Source: DALYJJ01 sp033763935
Lineage (GTDB): Bacteria; Acidobacteriota; Terriglobia; Bryobacterales; Bryobacteraceae
Direction of reading: 5' to 3'
Assembly: GCA_033763935.1 (NCBI GenBank)
Contig: JANRJO010000100.1
Location: forward strand, 62,001-126,000
Length of the DNA stretch: 64,000 nucleotides
Made by a program: the position numbers and the translations under genes. Every line of letters starts with the position of its first letter. Position 1 is the first letter of the stretch. Below the pieces are notes generated by a model. It was not told the origin of the DNA, did no database searches, and saw nothing but the letters and a program-made list of their open reading frames with translations. Below, piece after piece: positions 49,098 through 57,903 of this stretch.

Positions 49098-50644
49098 CAG
49101 TCCTCTCGCCATGGGATGGGAATCGTGAAAGCAAAGCCGGCGCGGTACACGGGGTGGGGGAATCCCTCCGGCGCCACATCGGCGGCCCGCCCCTTCGGCG
49201 CATCTGCCGCCACCAGGACCGACCCCTCGGCCACCATCCGGATGGTCTTCTTCAGTTCACCAGCGCGGACCGGGCTCTCGATGCGGCCGCCCCGGGTCAC
49301 CAGTGCGTAGCTGCCGCGCTTCCAGTCGACGGCGTCGCTGGCGGCCGGGTTAAAGAGCGAGAGCAGCCACCACGCCGTCCCTTTGCCCGGCGCGTCCGCA
49401 GCCGGCACGGGAATCGCCTCCTGCGGGTCGACACTCTGTGGGGCCTCGGTCATAGCAGATTCCTCAACAGGCATGGTGGGGGGCTGGTCGACGGCTGCCG
49501 CTTCCACCGGCTCCGGAATGCTTGACTGCGCGACCTCGCCCGCGTCCTGCGTCTCGTCGGCGGCGCCACTGACGGTCTCTGTCGACGGCCCTCCGGCACC
49601 GGCGTCGGCGTCGGCCGCGGGCACGGGGGCCGGTTCGCCAGGTTCTGCCGCCGGTGAAGGCGGTTCCGGGGGGCTTACCGCAAGGGCACTTGGGGCTTCG
49701 GCTCTCTCCCCGTTTTCGGTTCCGGCAGAGGCGTCTTCAGCGGGGGCCGGCGGCGCCTCTGAGAGGTCGACGCCAGCCGCCTCCACGGGCCTCTCCGCCG
49801 GGGTGTCCTCCCGGTCCAGGGCCAGCGGCTGAACCGGCGCAGGCTCCAAAACGCTTGCCGCCGCCTCCGCAGGCTCCGCCCCAGGCTCTTCAGCAACCTG
49901 CTTGGGACCTTGCTTCTTGCGTGCCGGCGCGAGCAGCAGGTCCGGCAACGGGCCTTCATGGAATCGAGGCTCCATCGACCGGCCCCACCCACGGCTTCTC
50001 TCCCCGCCAATGCCGCTGTCGGCGAGCAGCCGGAACGCTGCGCGCAGCGGTCCGATCCATCGATTTCGCGCCGCCTCGCCGGCGAACGCCACCGCGCACC
50101 ACAACCCGGAGTTCTCACTGAACTCGAGGCAGGCGGTCGAATACACGTCACAGGCGCCCGGCGACAGCCGGTCCACCGCCGCCCCTGTCCGCATCGATAT
50201 ACGATACGGCCCGTACGGCGAGCGCCGGTTCAACGGCAGCAGACAACCGCTCGATCCGTCCACCACCCAGCGCTCCTCGTCCACCGGCTTCCCTTCAAGC
50301 AGCCCGGGAATCAGCGACAGCGGAACGAATTTCGCTCCCTTCCAGCGCACCTTTCCTGACGCCGGGGGCGGCCACAACCCTGCCGGCGGCGCGACAAACA
50401 GCATGTCGTCTTGCCAGGGGAAACAGGAACTGAAGGACAAGGCACTCTCAGGGCCCGCGGCCGTTGCCTCCACGAACGCCTCGAACTGCCCAACGTCGCG
50501 CATGGCGGCGCAGAGTGCGGAATACAGCGTATCGCTGTGGCAAACGCGGTCGACGCGGTCCGGCGCGCCAGAGTCCGGTCCGAAGCGAAAGGGAGCGGAC
50601 GCCCGAAGCCGGACCAGCAGTCCGGGGAGACGCTGGTGGTTCAT
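49097..50644 (-). CDS. csm4: Type III-A RAMP subunit Csm4 with a long disordered insertion
   Basis: A 515-residue protein against the usual 300 or so. Residues 1-240 (LLVRLRASAPFRFGPDSG, SDTLYSALCAAM, GPYRISMRTGAAVDRL, GIGGERSRGWGR) are the Csm4 RAMP with its G-rich loop. About 180 residues (243-422) follow, rich in Pro, Ala and Glu, with no predicted fold. Residues 423-515 resume the beta-rich C-terminal part (SYALVTRGGRIESPVRAG, RAGFAFTIPIPW). Csm4 holds the 5' tag of the crRNA and contacts Cas10. The csm3 stop is 3 nt upstream, and the csm4 stop overlaps csm5. Confidence 0.93.
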   Translation of the reverse strand: MNHQRLPGLLVRLRASAPFRFGPDSGAPDRVDRVCHSDTLYSALCAAMRDVGQFEAFVEATAAGPESALSFSSCFPWQDDMLFVAPPAGLWPPPASGKVRWKGAKFVPLSLIPGLLEGKPVDEERWVVDGSSGCLLPLNRRSPYGPYRISMRTGAAVDRLSPGACDVYSTACLEFSENSGLWCAVAFAGEAARNRWIGPLRAAFRLLADSGIGGERSRGWGRSMEPRFHEGPLPDLLLAPARKKQGPKQVAEEPGAEPAEAAASVLEPAPVQPLALDREDTPAERPVEAAGVDLSEAPPAPAEDASAGTENGERAEAPSALAVSPPEPPSPAAEPGEPAPVPAADADAGAGGPSTETVSGAADETQDAGEVAQSSIPEPVEAAAVDQPPTMPVEESAMTEAPQSVDPQEAIPVPAADAPGKGTAWWLLSLFNPAASDAVDWKRGSYALVTRGGRIESPVRAGELKKTIRMVAEGSVLVAADAPKGRAADVAPEGFPHPVYRAGFAFTIPIPWRED

Positions 50645-50647
50645 GGG

Positions 50648-51484
50648 CTACTCTTTGAGACCGGCTACGAAATCAGCGCCGGCAACGGCAGCTTGCAGCG
50701 CCGCAAGGTCCGCGCCTGATGCCAACGACTGCTCACCAGTGCTACCGCTGTAGAAAGCCCGGCTTCGCCAGCCGAGGCTCACGTTCTCGAAGCGCACCCG
50801 CCCGCTGCCGCGCGACCCGCCGCCGCCGAGGGTATCGTCCTCGAGGAGGCGGAGGCCCTGGAGCAGGAGGCCGATCAACTCCTTGTCCTCTTCGGCAAGG
50901 ATATCGAGCACCATCCGGACCTTGAAGCGAGCGCCGGCGGGCACACGCTCGAGAGTTCTCGGGTTCGCTTGCGACGTAATGCGATCGACGGCGTTCTCGC
51001 TCTTGACCTCGGTGATCTCGTCGTCGAGGTTTTCGCGCATCTGGGCAGTGATGCTTTCGGCTACGAGGGGAGCATCGTACACCGTCAGCCGGGCGGGGCT
51101 GGCGGTGGCCGTTTCGAGCGCCTCACCCTGCACGCGCTCCATGCGGCCGGGGTTGCGGCCGAAGAGGATGCAGACTTCGTCGTCGGGACGGTCACTCTGG
51201 TGGATGCGAACTTCCTGGCCGCGGCGGCGGGACAGATAGACGAGCTCAGCGGGGACGGCGAGGCCGGCGGCCTGTTCGAGGAGGGAGCGGAGCCTGCCGC
51301 GGAGGGAGCTGCCGGGCACGTAGGGGCGGCCGAAGGCATCCTTGACGACGGGATTATCGGCGCCGCCGATTTCGAGGGAGCCTTTGCCGGCGCCGATGTG
51401 GAGGCCGGTTTCGCAGACCAGTTCTCCCTGGAGAATGAGCTTGCCAATGAGGCGGAGTTGGGTCTCGGCGGTGTGGGAACTCAT
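50648..51484 (-). CDS. csm3: Type III-A RAMP subunit Csm3 (target RNA cleavage)
   Basis: A 278-residue Csm3 that forms the crRNA-binding backbone. The catalytic Asp is probably Asp43 in EIGGADNPVVKDAFGRPYVPGSSLRGRLR. This corresponds to the GG(I/A)D-SP motif of Streptococcus Csm3 (Asp33), so RNA cleavage at 6-nt intervals should be intact. The thumb-loop region and the C-terminal glycine-rich GGGGSRGSGRVRF loop are present. It is somewhat longer than typical (about 215-220 residues), with an acidic C-terminal tail. Csm2 ends 10 nt upstream. Confidence 0.94.
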   Translation of the reverse strand: MSSHTAETQLRLIGKLILQGELVCETGLHIGAGKGSLEIGGADNPVVKDAFGRPYVPGSSLRGRLRSLLEQAAGLAVPAELVYLSRRRGQEVRIHQSDRPDDEVCILFGRNPGRMERVQGEALETATASPARLTVYDAPLVAESITAQMRENLDDEITEVKSENAVDRITSQANPRTLERVPAGARFKVRMVLDILAEEDKELIGLLLQGLRLLEDDTLGGGGSRGSGRVRFENVSLGWRSRAFYSGSTGEQSLASGADLAALQAAVAGADFVAGLKE

Positions 51485-51494
51485 GAATCCTCTG

Positions 51495-51980
51495 CTATTC
51501 GTTGTAGGCGACGATGGCTTCGAAGAGGTCGCGGAAGCGCTCGTAGCCGCGCGTATCGTTCTTGCGGGTCACCTGGAGCAGCAGTTTTTCGAGGGTATCG
51601 AGGCTGCGCAGCGAGTGACGGGCGATGGTGTAGGCGAGGCGGGCGCGGAGCATGACGAACTCCTGCTGGCGCTCGCCTTCGGTGAGGCGGCAGGCGCGGC
51701 GCACCGCGTTATAGAAGCGGCGGAGCTGGCTGCGGGTGCCGGAATCCATATCGCGCATGCGGGCGACGACGGCATGCGCCTGGTTGTCGAGATAGAGGGG
51801 GTCGGCGATCAGCTTTTCGAGATCGATCTCGGGAGGGCCTTCGAAGCGGCCGCGGTCACGGTCACCGCCGCGGTCCGGACGGCCGCCGCGGTCGCCGCGG
51901 TCGCCGCCCTCGCGTGGGGGACGGCCTTCGCGGGGCGGACGGCCTTCGCGCCTCTCCTGCTGTTGTGGTTGGTCTGCCAT
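51495..51980 (-). CDS. csm2: Type III-A small subunit Csm2 with a charged N-terminal tail
   Basis: A 161-residue protein. Residues 51-161 form the helical Csm2 small subunit (KLIADPLYLDNQAHAVVARMRDMDSGTRSQLRRFYNAV, then TRKNDTRGYERFRDLFEAIVAYNE). The first 50 residues are Arg/Gly/Pro/Glu-rich with the tandem REGRPP pair and repeated GDR/DRG motifs. Csm2 normally is about 120-140 residues and lacks such a tail. An RG-rich tail would be expected to bind RNA. It starts 3 nt after the Cas10 stop. Confidence 0.92.
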   Translation of the reverse strand: MADQPQQQERREGRPPREGRPPREGGDRGDRGGRPDRGGDRDRGRFEGPPEIDLEKLIADPLYLDNQAHAVVARMRDMDSGTRSQLRRFYNAVRRACRLTEGERQQEFVMLRARLAYTIARHSLRSLDTLEKLLLQVTRKNDTRGYERFRDLFEAIVAYNE

Positions 51981-51983
51981 GAG

Positions 51984-53438
51984 CTATGCCTCGGTGAGTA
52001 GACTGGCCCACTCGAGCGCGACGCGGCCCGCGGGCCGAAGACGCGCCTGAGCGGCGTTGCGGCCGATGAACTCGGCCGTCAGCGTGGTCCTAAGTTTTTG
52101 CAGTTCGCGGTCCTTCTGCGGTCCGAGAACGCGGTTGAGCCGGCGATGGAAGCGCCAGGGGCGCTCAAAACGGTTGCCGCGCGTGCGCGAGTTGCGGAGC
52201 GGCTGGGCGGTCTCTTTATAGAACGAGCCGAGTTCCTGCACGAACTGCGGGGGGCAGCGGTATTGCCGCACCATGCGGACCATGATGTCCTTCATGTCGG
52301 CGGCATCGCCCACTGACTTCCATTCGAGGGTACGGCCGAGAAGATGAAACGCGTCCTTAGTGCTGGATTTCGCGATTTCGAGCTTCTGCACTGCGTCTTC
52401 GTAGACGGCGGGGAGGTCGGCTTGGCCCGGCGGGGCGAGGGCGAGGGCCATGCTGATGGTCTTGCCTTCCGGGCCGGGGAACTCGCGGAGCGTCTCTTCG
52501 GCGAGTCGATGGAAGAGCCGCTGGATTTCGCGCGCGAGCGGAATGAGCGCATCCCAGGAGCCGTAGACGGCAAAGTCGTCGCCGCCCGAGTAGAGCACGG
52601 TGATCTTGCGCCAGTAGTCCGGGAGCGACAGCATCACTTCCAGCTCGCCGGCGAAGAACTGCTTGAAGGTGAGCGAGAGCTGGATGTGCTCCTCGACGGA
52701 CTGGGCGCGGCGGAGGCGGATGCCGAAGTTGTCGACGTCGCCGCAAAGGACGCCCCAGAGCGGGCGGCCCTCGGAGCGGGCGGCGAGGAGCGCAGTTTCC
52801 GCCGGAGCACTGCCGTCGTCGTTCAGCGTGGTGTGGCGCGCGAAGGTGATGCCGTCGAGGCCCCCGGTGAAGGGCCACGTGTATTTGCCGCCGCCGACCA
52901 CGAGACGCGCGGGGGCCTCGGGCGACCAGCCGACGCTGGTGGCGTCGCGTAACGCCCGGAACATCTCGGCCGCGAAGTACTCGTCGCTGGCCTTTGCGGC
53001 GACGTCGGTGAATGGCTCGAAGAGGCCGTCGGCTGCGCCTTCGCCGGCGGTGCGAGCGGCAAAGTCCTCGGCGATGCGTTTGCGGACGTCCGTCCAATCG
53101 CCGAGATTCTCCGTGCCGGCCCAGATGAGGCGCAGGTGGCCTGCGCTCATTTCGGCGATCTGACCAGCGGCGGCGGAGAGGAATTGATCGGCGTGCGCTT
53201 TCGCCTCTTCGGGAAGGACGACGAGGAACTGGCCGCCGCCGGAGGTGCCGAGGAGGATCTTGGCGAGGCCGAGTTCGGCGAGCAGCGCGCGCGGCAGGAC
53301 TTCGGCGAGGAGCGTGACCCAGTGGCAGCGTCCGGCGAAAATCTCATCGGCCGCGGCGCCGCCTTCGGGCGGGAGTGCAGACAGGAGAAACGGTTCGATG
53401 CCGAGCAGCTTGCCCTGCAGAAAATACTGGACTGACAT
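51984..53438 (-). CDS. cas10: Type III-A Cas10/Csm1, HD-less, GGDD-containing
   Basis: A 484-residue Cas10 (usual Csm1 about 750-850). It begins directly with the first palm region (KILLGTSGGGQFLVVLPEE, about residues 60-80), so the N-terminal HD DNase is missing. No CxxC zinc finger is seen between the palms. The second palm has GDVDNFG (233-239) and SGGDDF (GGDD at 285-288), the catalytic motif for cyclic oligoadenylate synthesis. The C-terminal helical D4-like domain has RCPPQFVQELGSFYKET. This enzyme can plausibly signal but not cleave ssDNA. It heads the csm run. Confidence 0.93.
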   Translation of the reverse strand: MSVQYFLQGKLLGIEPFLLSALPPEGGAAADEIFAGRCHWVTLLAEVLPRALLAELGLAKILLGTSGGGQFLVVLPEEAKAHADQFLSAAAGQIAEMSAGHLRLIWAGTENLGDWTDVRKRIAEDFAARTAGEGAADGLFEPFTDVAAKASDEYFAAEMFRALRDATSVGWSPEAPARLVVGGGKYTWPFTGGLDGITFARHTTLNDDGSAPAETALLAARSEGRPLWGVLCGDVDNFGIRLRRAQSVEEHIQLSLTFKQFFAGELEVMLSLPDYWRKITVLYSGGDDFAVYGSWDALIPLAREIQRLFHRLAEETLREFPGPEGKTISMALALAPPGQADLPAVYEDAVQKLEIAKSSTKDAFHLLGRTLEWKSVGDAADMKDIMVRMVRQYRCPPQFVQELGSFYKETAQPLRNSRTRGNRFERPWRFHRRLNRVLGPQKDRELQKLRTTLTAEFIGRNAAQARLRPAGRVALEWASLLTEA

Positions 53439-53555
53439 TGGTTGCGGCCTTTGTTAAAGGAAGGCGCGAAACCACAACAGTAACACAGGGGATCGGCAGC
53501 GCGTTAGAGCTTTGTGATCGCAACTCCATTCGACCACGGGTGTTTCACAAAGTGC

Positions 53556-55166
53556 ATGATGGCTCGTCTGCTTGCGTTCGTCGCCCTCTCGGCCGCGGCT
53601 GGGACCGCCCAGGACTTCTCGTCGGTCGAAGCCATTCTGGAAGAGATGCAGCAGCGCCTGGGGGCAAGCGCCACGCTGGTCGTGTCGCAGAACGGCCGGA
53701 TCGTCTATTCGCGGTCCACCGGGACCTGGAGCGCGTCGCGAGCAATCAACATCGCGTCGGCCTCGAAGTGGCTCAGCGGAGCGGTGCTCATGACTCTTGT
53801 CGATCGCGGCGAGCTCTCGCTTGGCGATCCCGTGTCGAAGTTCCTTCCCCACGCGGCCGGCGCGGCCGGCAGCACCACCGTGCGTCAACTCTTCAGCATG
53901 ACCTCGGGCCACGGGCGCAGTGAGCCGCCCTGTCTTTCGGACCGCACAACGACGCTTGCCATCTGCGCCGACCAGATTATCGCCGCGCCGCTGGCGATCC
54001 CGCCGGGCACGGGTTTCATCTACGCGAGCACAGGCATGCAACTGGCTGCGCGCCTGGCGGAGATCGCAACGGGCAAGCGCTGGGCGGACCTGGTGCGCGA
54101 ACGCCTGACCGAACCGTTGCGAATGTCATCGACGCGTGTTTCGCTGCTGAACCAGGAAGGCAATCCCCTGGTTGCCGGCGGCTATGTATCAAGTGCGTCC
54201 GACTACCTCCGCTTCCTGCAGATGGTTCTCGACGGCGGCGTGTTTGAGGGCCGGCGCGTTCTGTCGGCGCGGGCGGTGGAAGAGATGTTGGCCGATCAGA
54301 CGGACGGCGTGCCGATTGTGTTTTCGCCTTACCGGGTAACGTACGAGGCGATTCAGAGCGGGCTGGGCGACACCCGCTACGGGATCGGAAACTGGCGCCA
54401 GCGAGTGCACAACGGCGTCCTTGAAGAGTCGAGTTCCACCGGTGCATTCGGCTTCACACCCTGGACCGACTACTCGCGCAACATGACGGGGGTGCTGTCG
54501 GTCCTCAATGACAACTCAGACGTCGTGCCGTACTTCCTGAGGATCCGAACGGCGCTGGCTGCGGTTGTGCCTGCCTCACCGCTCCTGCGCCGGGACGTTG
54601 CGAGTGCGGCGACGCGCGAGGCGGGCCACGTCGCTCCCGGTGAGCTGGTGACGATTCCTGTGGCGGAGCCGGCGCGCGTGACCTTCGACGATCTGCCGGC
54701 CCGCGTGGAGGCGCGCGCAACGGATCGGGTGACCGTTACGGTTCCTGTAGAACTTGCCGGGCGCGTGTTGACGGCGCTTCGCGTGGACGAGCTGCCTGCC
54801 ATCTCGGTTCCTGTTTCGCACGCGAAGCCGGGGCTTTTTACGTGGACCGGCAACGGAGATGGACTCGCTATCGCCCTTGAGGCAGATGGGGCGCTGCACG
54901 GCCCGCTGCATCCCGCGCGACCGGGGTCAACGCTCACGCTCTTCCGTACGGGCGTCGGGCCAAACAGGGCGGGCGCTATCGCCGTTACCATCGGCGGGCA
55001 TGACGCGGAGGTCCGAGCAGTGACAGCTAGTGAAGATCTGCCTGCGGGGGTGGCTGCTTTGACGGTCCTTGTGCCTCCGACAGCACCTGTGGGAGAGGCG
55101 CGTGTGCGCGTCGCGAGCGGCGGGACCTGGGATCGCGGCGGGGCAGTTGTGTTAGTGCGCCGCTAA
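53556..55166 (+). CDS. Secreted serine hydrolase (beta-lactamase fold) with TIGR03437-like C-terminus
   Basis: A 536-residue exported protein. ATG 53556 begins the signal peptide MMARLLAFVALSAAAGTAQ. The hydrolase domain (about residues 25-330) has the SxxK motif ASASKWLSG (Ser near residue 69) and YAST as the second motif. The C-terminal 180 residues (HVAPGELVTI..., GSTLTLFRTGVGP, VTIGGHDAEV, LTVLVPPTAPVGEARVRV) resemble the TIGR03437 domain expanded in Candidatus Solibacter. The combination is lineage-informative. The hydrolase substrate is unknown. It is divergent from the csm operon and convergent with lanKC (15-nt overlap). Confidence 0.85.
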   Translation: MMARLLAFVALSAAAGTAQDFSSVEAILEEMQQRLGASATLVVSQNGRIVYSRSTGTWSASRAINIASASKWLSGAVLMTLVDRGELSLGDPVSKFLPHAAGAAGSTTVRQLFSMTSGHGRSEPPCLSDRTTTLAICADQIIAAPLAIPPGTGFIYASTGMQLAARLAEIATGKRWADLVRERLTEPLRMSSTRVSLLNQEGNPLVAGGYVSSASDYLRFLQMVLDGGVFEGRRVLSARAVEEMLADQTDGVPIVFSPYRVTYEAIQSGLGDTRYGIGNWRQRVHNGVLEESSSTGAFGFTPWTDYSRNMTGVLSVLNDNSDVVPYFLRIRTALAAVVPASPLLRRDVASAATREAGHVAPGELVTIPVAEPARVTFDDLPARVEARATDRVTVTVPVELAGRVLTALRVDELPAISVPVSHAKPGLFTWTGNGDGLAIALEADGALHGPLHPARPGSTLTLFRTGVGPNRAGAIAVTIGGHDAEVRAVTASEDLPAGVAALTVLVPPTAPVGEARVRVASGGTWDRGGAVVLVRR

Positions 55167-57881
55167 GGGCGGCGACGATAGCTCGTCGAGCACAAAGTTG
55201 AAATTGCCGGGCTTTGAGTACGGGGTTTGGAGTAGCCGGTGGAGGTAGAGCGCGATACCGGCGGCTCCGGTGGCGAAGTCGGCGCTCTCGCGTCGCACCT
55301 GGTCGCCGGGGAAGGCGAGTCCCTCGGGCCGGTCGATGCCGAAGAGCAGGATGCCCTCGGCGACCTGCCATGCGGCCAGGAGGTGGGTCTCGTCGCCGCT
55401 GTACAGCCACAGATCGAGGAGGAAGTTGCCCAGGCCGGCCAGGCCGCGAAACAACTGGGGGAAGGCTGTGTATTTGCGGGAGGTATCAGCGGCCAGCGTG
55501 GCGAGCCACTGCTCGTCGTCGGGTTCGGGGCACAGACGGGCATAGCGCAGCAGTGCCGTACCGACTCCAGCCGAGCCGACGTCCCAGTAGCAACTCAGGG
55601 CGCCGGCCTCGGGAGCGGACTCTTCGTTATTGGCAACGCGCGCGGGAAAGCCGGCGAACTGGCCGTCGATCCACTCGCCGTGAGAGAGCTCGAAGCGCAG
55701 CGCGGCGCGGCCGAGGCACCGGGCGGCATCATCCTTTGCGGCCATGGACAAGTACAAAAGGAAGAGAGCAATGCCGCTTCCGCCATGCGCGTAGCCGAGA
55801 GGAACGATGCCCCCGGCCCAAGGCCAGCGGGCTCCACGCTCATCGCGCACAGCGGTGTTGGCGAGACGCTCCCCGGCGCGGACGGCATCATCGAGAAATT
55901 CGTCACCGGAGCCCATCGCATACAGATGGAGGCAAGTGAGGCCGTAGCCGGCGGCGCCGTACAAGATGCCGGCGGAATCCCAGAGCAGCGGGTGGTGGCG
56001 AGCGGCGCGAGCGAGGTCGACGGCCTGATCCAGATAGCCCATGTCGGCAAGCACCCAGGCAACTCCAGCCTGCCCGAGGTACAGCCCGGGCGGGTACGCG
56101 TCGGTAGCAACAGGGTGACGAAGCACCCAGTCGGCGAAAGACGGGGGAACAGAGCGCTCAATCCGGTGCAGGGCGTGGAGAACCCCGCAGGCGCCGTAGG
56201 CGAGGGAGAGCGGGTTGGTTTCAAAGACGAAGAGATCGGCAGGGAAGAGACGATCGTGCCTGGAAGGGTCGGCGGTGCCGTGAAGGTAGGTGGCGATTCT
56301 CGTGACGGCGGACTGCACTCGGGCGCGAAGCTCCTGACGGTCTGACGCGTGGAAGCGGTCGGGCAGAGGACCGGCGAGCCGAGGGACTCTGAAGGAGGTC
56401 GGGGAAGTAACCGGCAGCTCTTGGATGGCCTCCGCGGCGAGCGACGGAGCGGTGGCGAAATGCTCCGGCTGGGTCATCAAAGAATCGATGAGGGCGCGCA
56501 GCTCTGGTGGCGTGGCGAGATCGCGCTCGAGCTCCGCGAGAAACACGGCTCGCAACGGAGGATGAAAGCCAGTGAGTCCATGGATGAGAAGCATGCTGCC
56601 GAGCATGAGTGCGCCGAGCGAGTAGTAGTCATTTGCGCGAGCAGAAATGCCGGCGGCGGACATGCCGGGAGTATGGAGGCCGAGAGGTCCGTCGACGCCC
56701 TCCTCGACGGCGGTCTCGAGGTCGCAGATCCGGAGCGCGCCGTCGTCGCTCACCAGGATGTTGGTGAAGGAAAGGTCCCCGAGGACAATGCCAAGTTGGT
56801 GCGCGGCGGCAATCGCGTGTGCCAGCTGGAGCCAGAGGGCGCGCATGCGCTCGAAGTAAGCGGCGAGGGTTTGCGTGGAGGCGGTTCCGGAGTAGATGGG
56901 GTTGTGACGGAGGCTGAGCAGGCCCAAGTGCGAGCCGGACACGTGCTCTTCCGCGAAAAAGGCATGCTCCCAGGCGCGGAAGAAAGCGATGGGGAGGACA
57001 AACGCGCCGGTGGCGGCGAGGCGTTGCAGCAGGCGGTATTCCTTCTCCAGTACCGCGACGGCGTCGAGCTGCGAGGCGCCGATTTCGACGCCCGGGCGGG
57101 CCTCCTTGAGGACGACCGTGCTTCCCGTTCGCCGGTCCAGAGCACGGTAGACGCCGCCGCGGTTCGAGAAGGCGAGAGCGGCCTGGACCACAAAGCGGTC
57201 GTCGCAAAGGGTGTGGGAGAGCAGGGGCGCGGGCGGATCCGCGTCCTCGGGAAGCGGGTCGCGTGCCCAGGGCGGCGGATTCCAATAGGGCACGCGGGTG
57301 TCGAACAACTCTGAACCGTCCGGGCAGCGAAGGACGTGCCGGCGTGTCCCATCGGCCTGCAGGGCGGCACGGGCCGTGAAGCCTCCGTAGCGGTAGGAGA
57401 CGCATGACGAGCCGGGCCAGCGGCGGTCCGAGAGGATGTATGGGCCGGTGACCGAGGCAAGGGCATCGGCGAGGCGGCGGCCGAGCTCATGGAACTGCGG
57501 CGGTGAGGCCGGATAGACGGTGATGAACTTGCCGCTCGAACCGCGGTGCCACAACTTGCCGTTCGAGAGAGCGGTGATGCGCCGGTCGAGGAGGAACTTG
57601 AAGACGGCCGGTTCGGCGCGCAGGACTTCCGCGGCAGCGCGGAGCACGGCCGGCGCCTCAGCGGAGGATGCCGAGACGTGGAGCTTCCAGCCGTGCTCCG
57701 GCAGCGAGATGCCCGGCGGCGTAACGGCGTACCACAGCCCTTCGCGCGCGACCGGCCAGGAGGCGGGTATGACGCCGTCGAGGGCGTCAAGGTGTTCGCT
57801 GCCCGGAATGTAACGCGCGGGACTCTCGAACCACCGCTCGTGGAACTGGGTATAGAGTTCGAGCGCCTCCAATGTGTGCAT
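55152..57881 (-). CDS. Class III-type lanthipeptide synthetase LanKC
   Basis: A 909-residue three-domain enzyme. The N-terminal pSer/pThr lyase domain includes KFLLDRRITALSNGKLWHRG and SSGKFITVYPAS. The kinase domain (about 240-470) has STVVLKEARPG and the HRD-loop variant IVLGDLSFTNILVSDDG. The C-terminal LanC-like cyclase (about 560-900) has SLAYGACGVLHAL, SAGILYGAAGYGLTCLHL and AHGGSGIALFLLYLS. The LanC zinc ligands are not complete: SCYWDVG keeps one Cys, but the CHG triad position reads LFRGLAGLG. This is class III rather than class IV. The start is placed at ATG 57881. The precursor gene lies 22 nt upstream. Confidence 0.9.
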   Translation of the reverse strand: MHTLEALELYTQFHERWFESPARYIPGSEHLDALDGVIPASWPVAREGLWYAVTPPGISLPEHGWKLHVSASSAEAPAVLRAAAEVLRAEPAVFKFLLDRRITALSNGKLWHRGSSGKFITVYPASPPQFHELGRRLADALASVTGPYILSDRRWPGSSCVSYRYGGFTARAALQADGTRRHVLRCPDGSELFDTRVPYWNPPPWARDPLPEDADPPAPLLSHTLCDDRFVVQAALAFSNRGGVYRALDRRTGSTVVLKEARPGVEIGASQLDAVAVLEKEYRLLQRLAATGAFVLPIAFFRAWEHAFFAEEHVSGSHLGLLSLRHNPIYSGTASTQTLAAYFERMRALWLQLAHAIAAAHQLGIVLGDLSFTNILVSDDGALRICDLETAVEEGVDGPLGLHTPGMSAAGISARANDYYSLGALMLGSMLLIHGLTGFHPPLRAVFLAELERDLATPPELRALIDSLMTQPEHFATAPSLAAEAIQELPVTSPTSFRVPRLAGPLPDRFHASDRQELRARVQSAVTRIATYLHGTADPSRHDRLFPADLFVFETNPLSLAYGACGVLHALHRIERSVPPSFADWVLRHPVATDAYPPGLYLGQAGVAWVLADMGYLDQAVDLARAARHHPLLWDSAGILYGAAGYGLTCLHLYAMGSGDEFLDDAVRAGERLANTAVRDERGARWPWAGGIVPLGYAHGGSGIALFLLYLSMAAKDDAARCLGRAALRFELSHGEWIDGQFAGFPARVANNEESAPEAGALSCYWDVGSAGVGTALLRYARLCPEPDDEQWLATLAADTSRKYTAFPQLFRGLAGLGNFLLDLWLYSGDETHLLAAWQVAEGILLFGIDRPEGLAFPGDQVRRESADFATGAAGIALYLHRLLQTPYSKPGNFNFVLDELSSPPLAAH

Positions 57882-57903
57882 GACGCACCACGGGCCGCGC
57901 TGC

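Noticed and set aside
53439..53555. Leader or CRISPR array between cas10 and the serine hydrolase
   Set aside because: The gap is only about 115 nt with no repeated sequence; it can hold a promoter but not an array.
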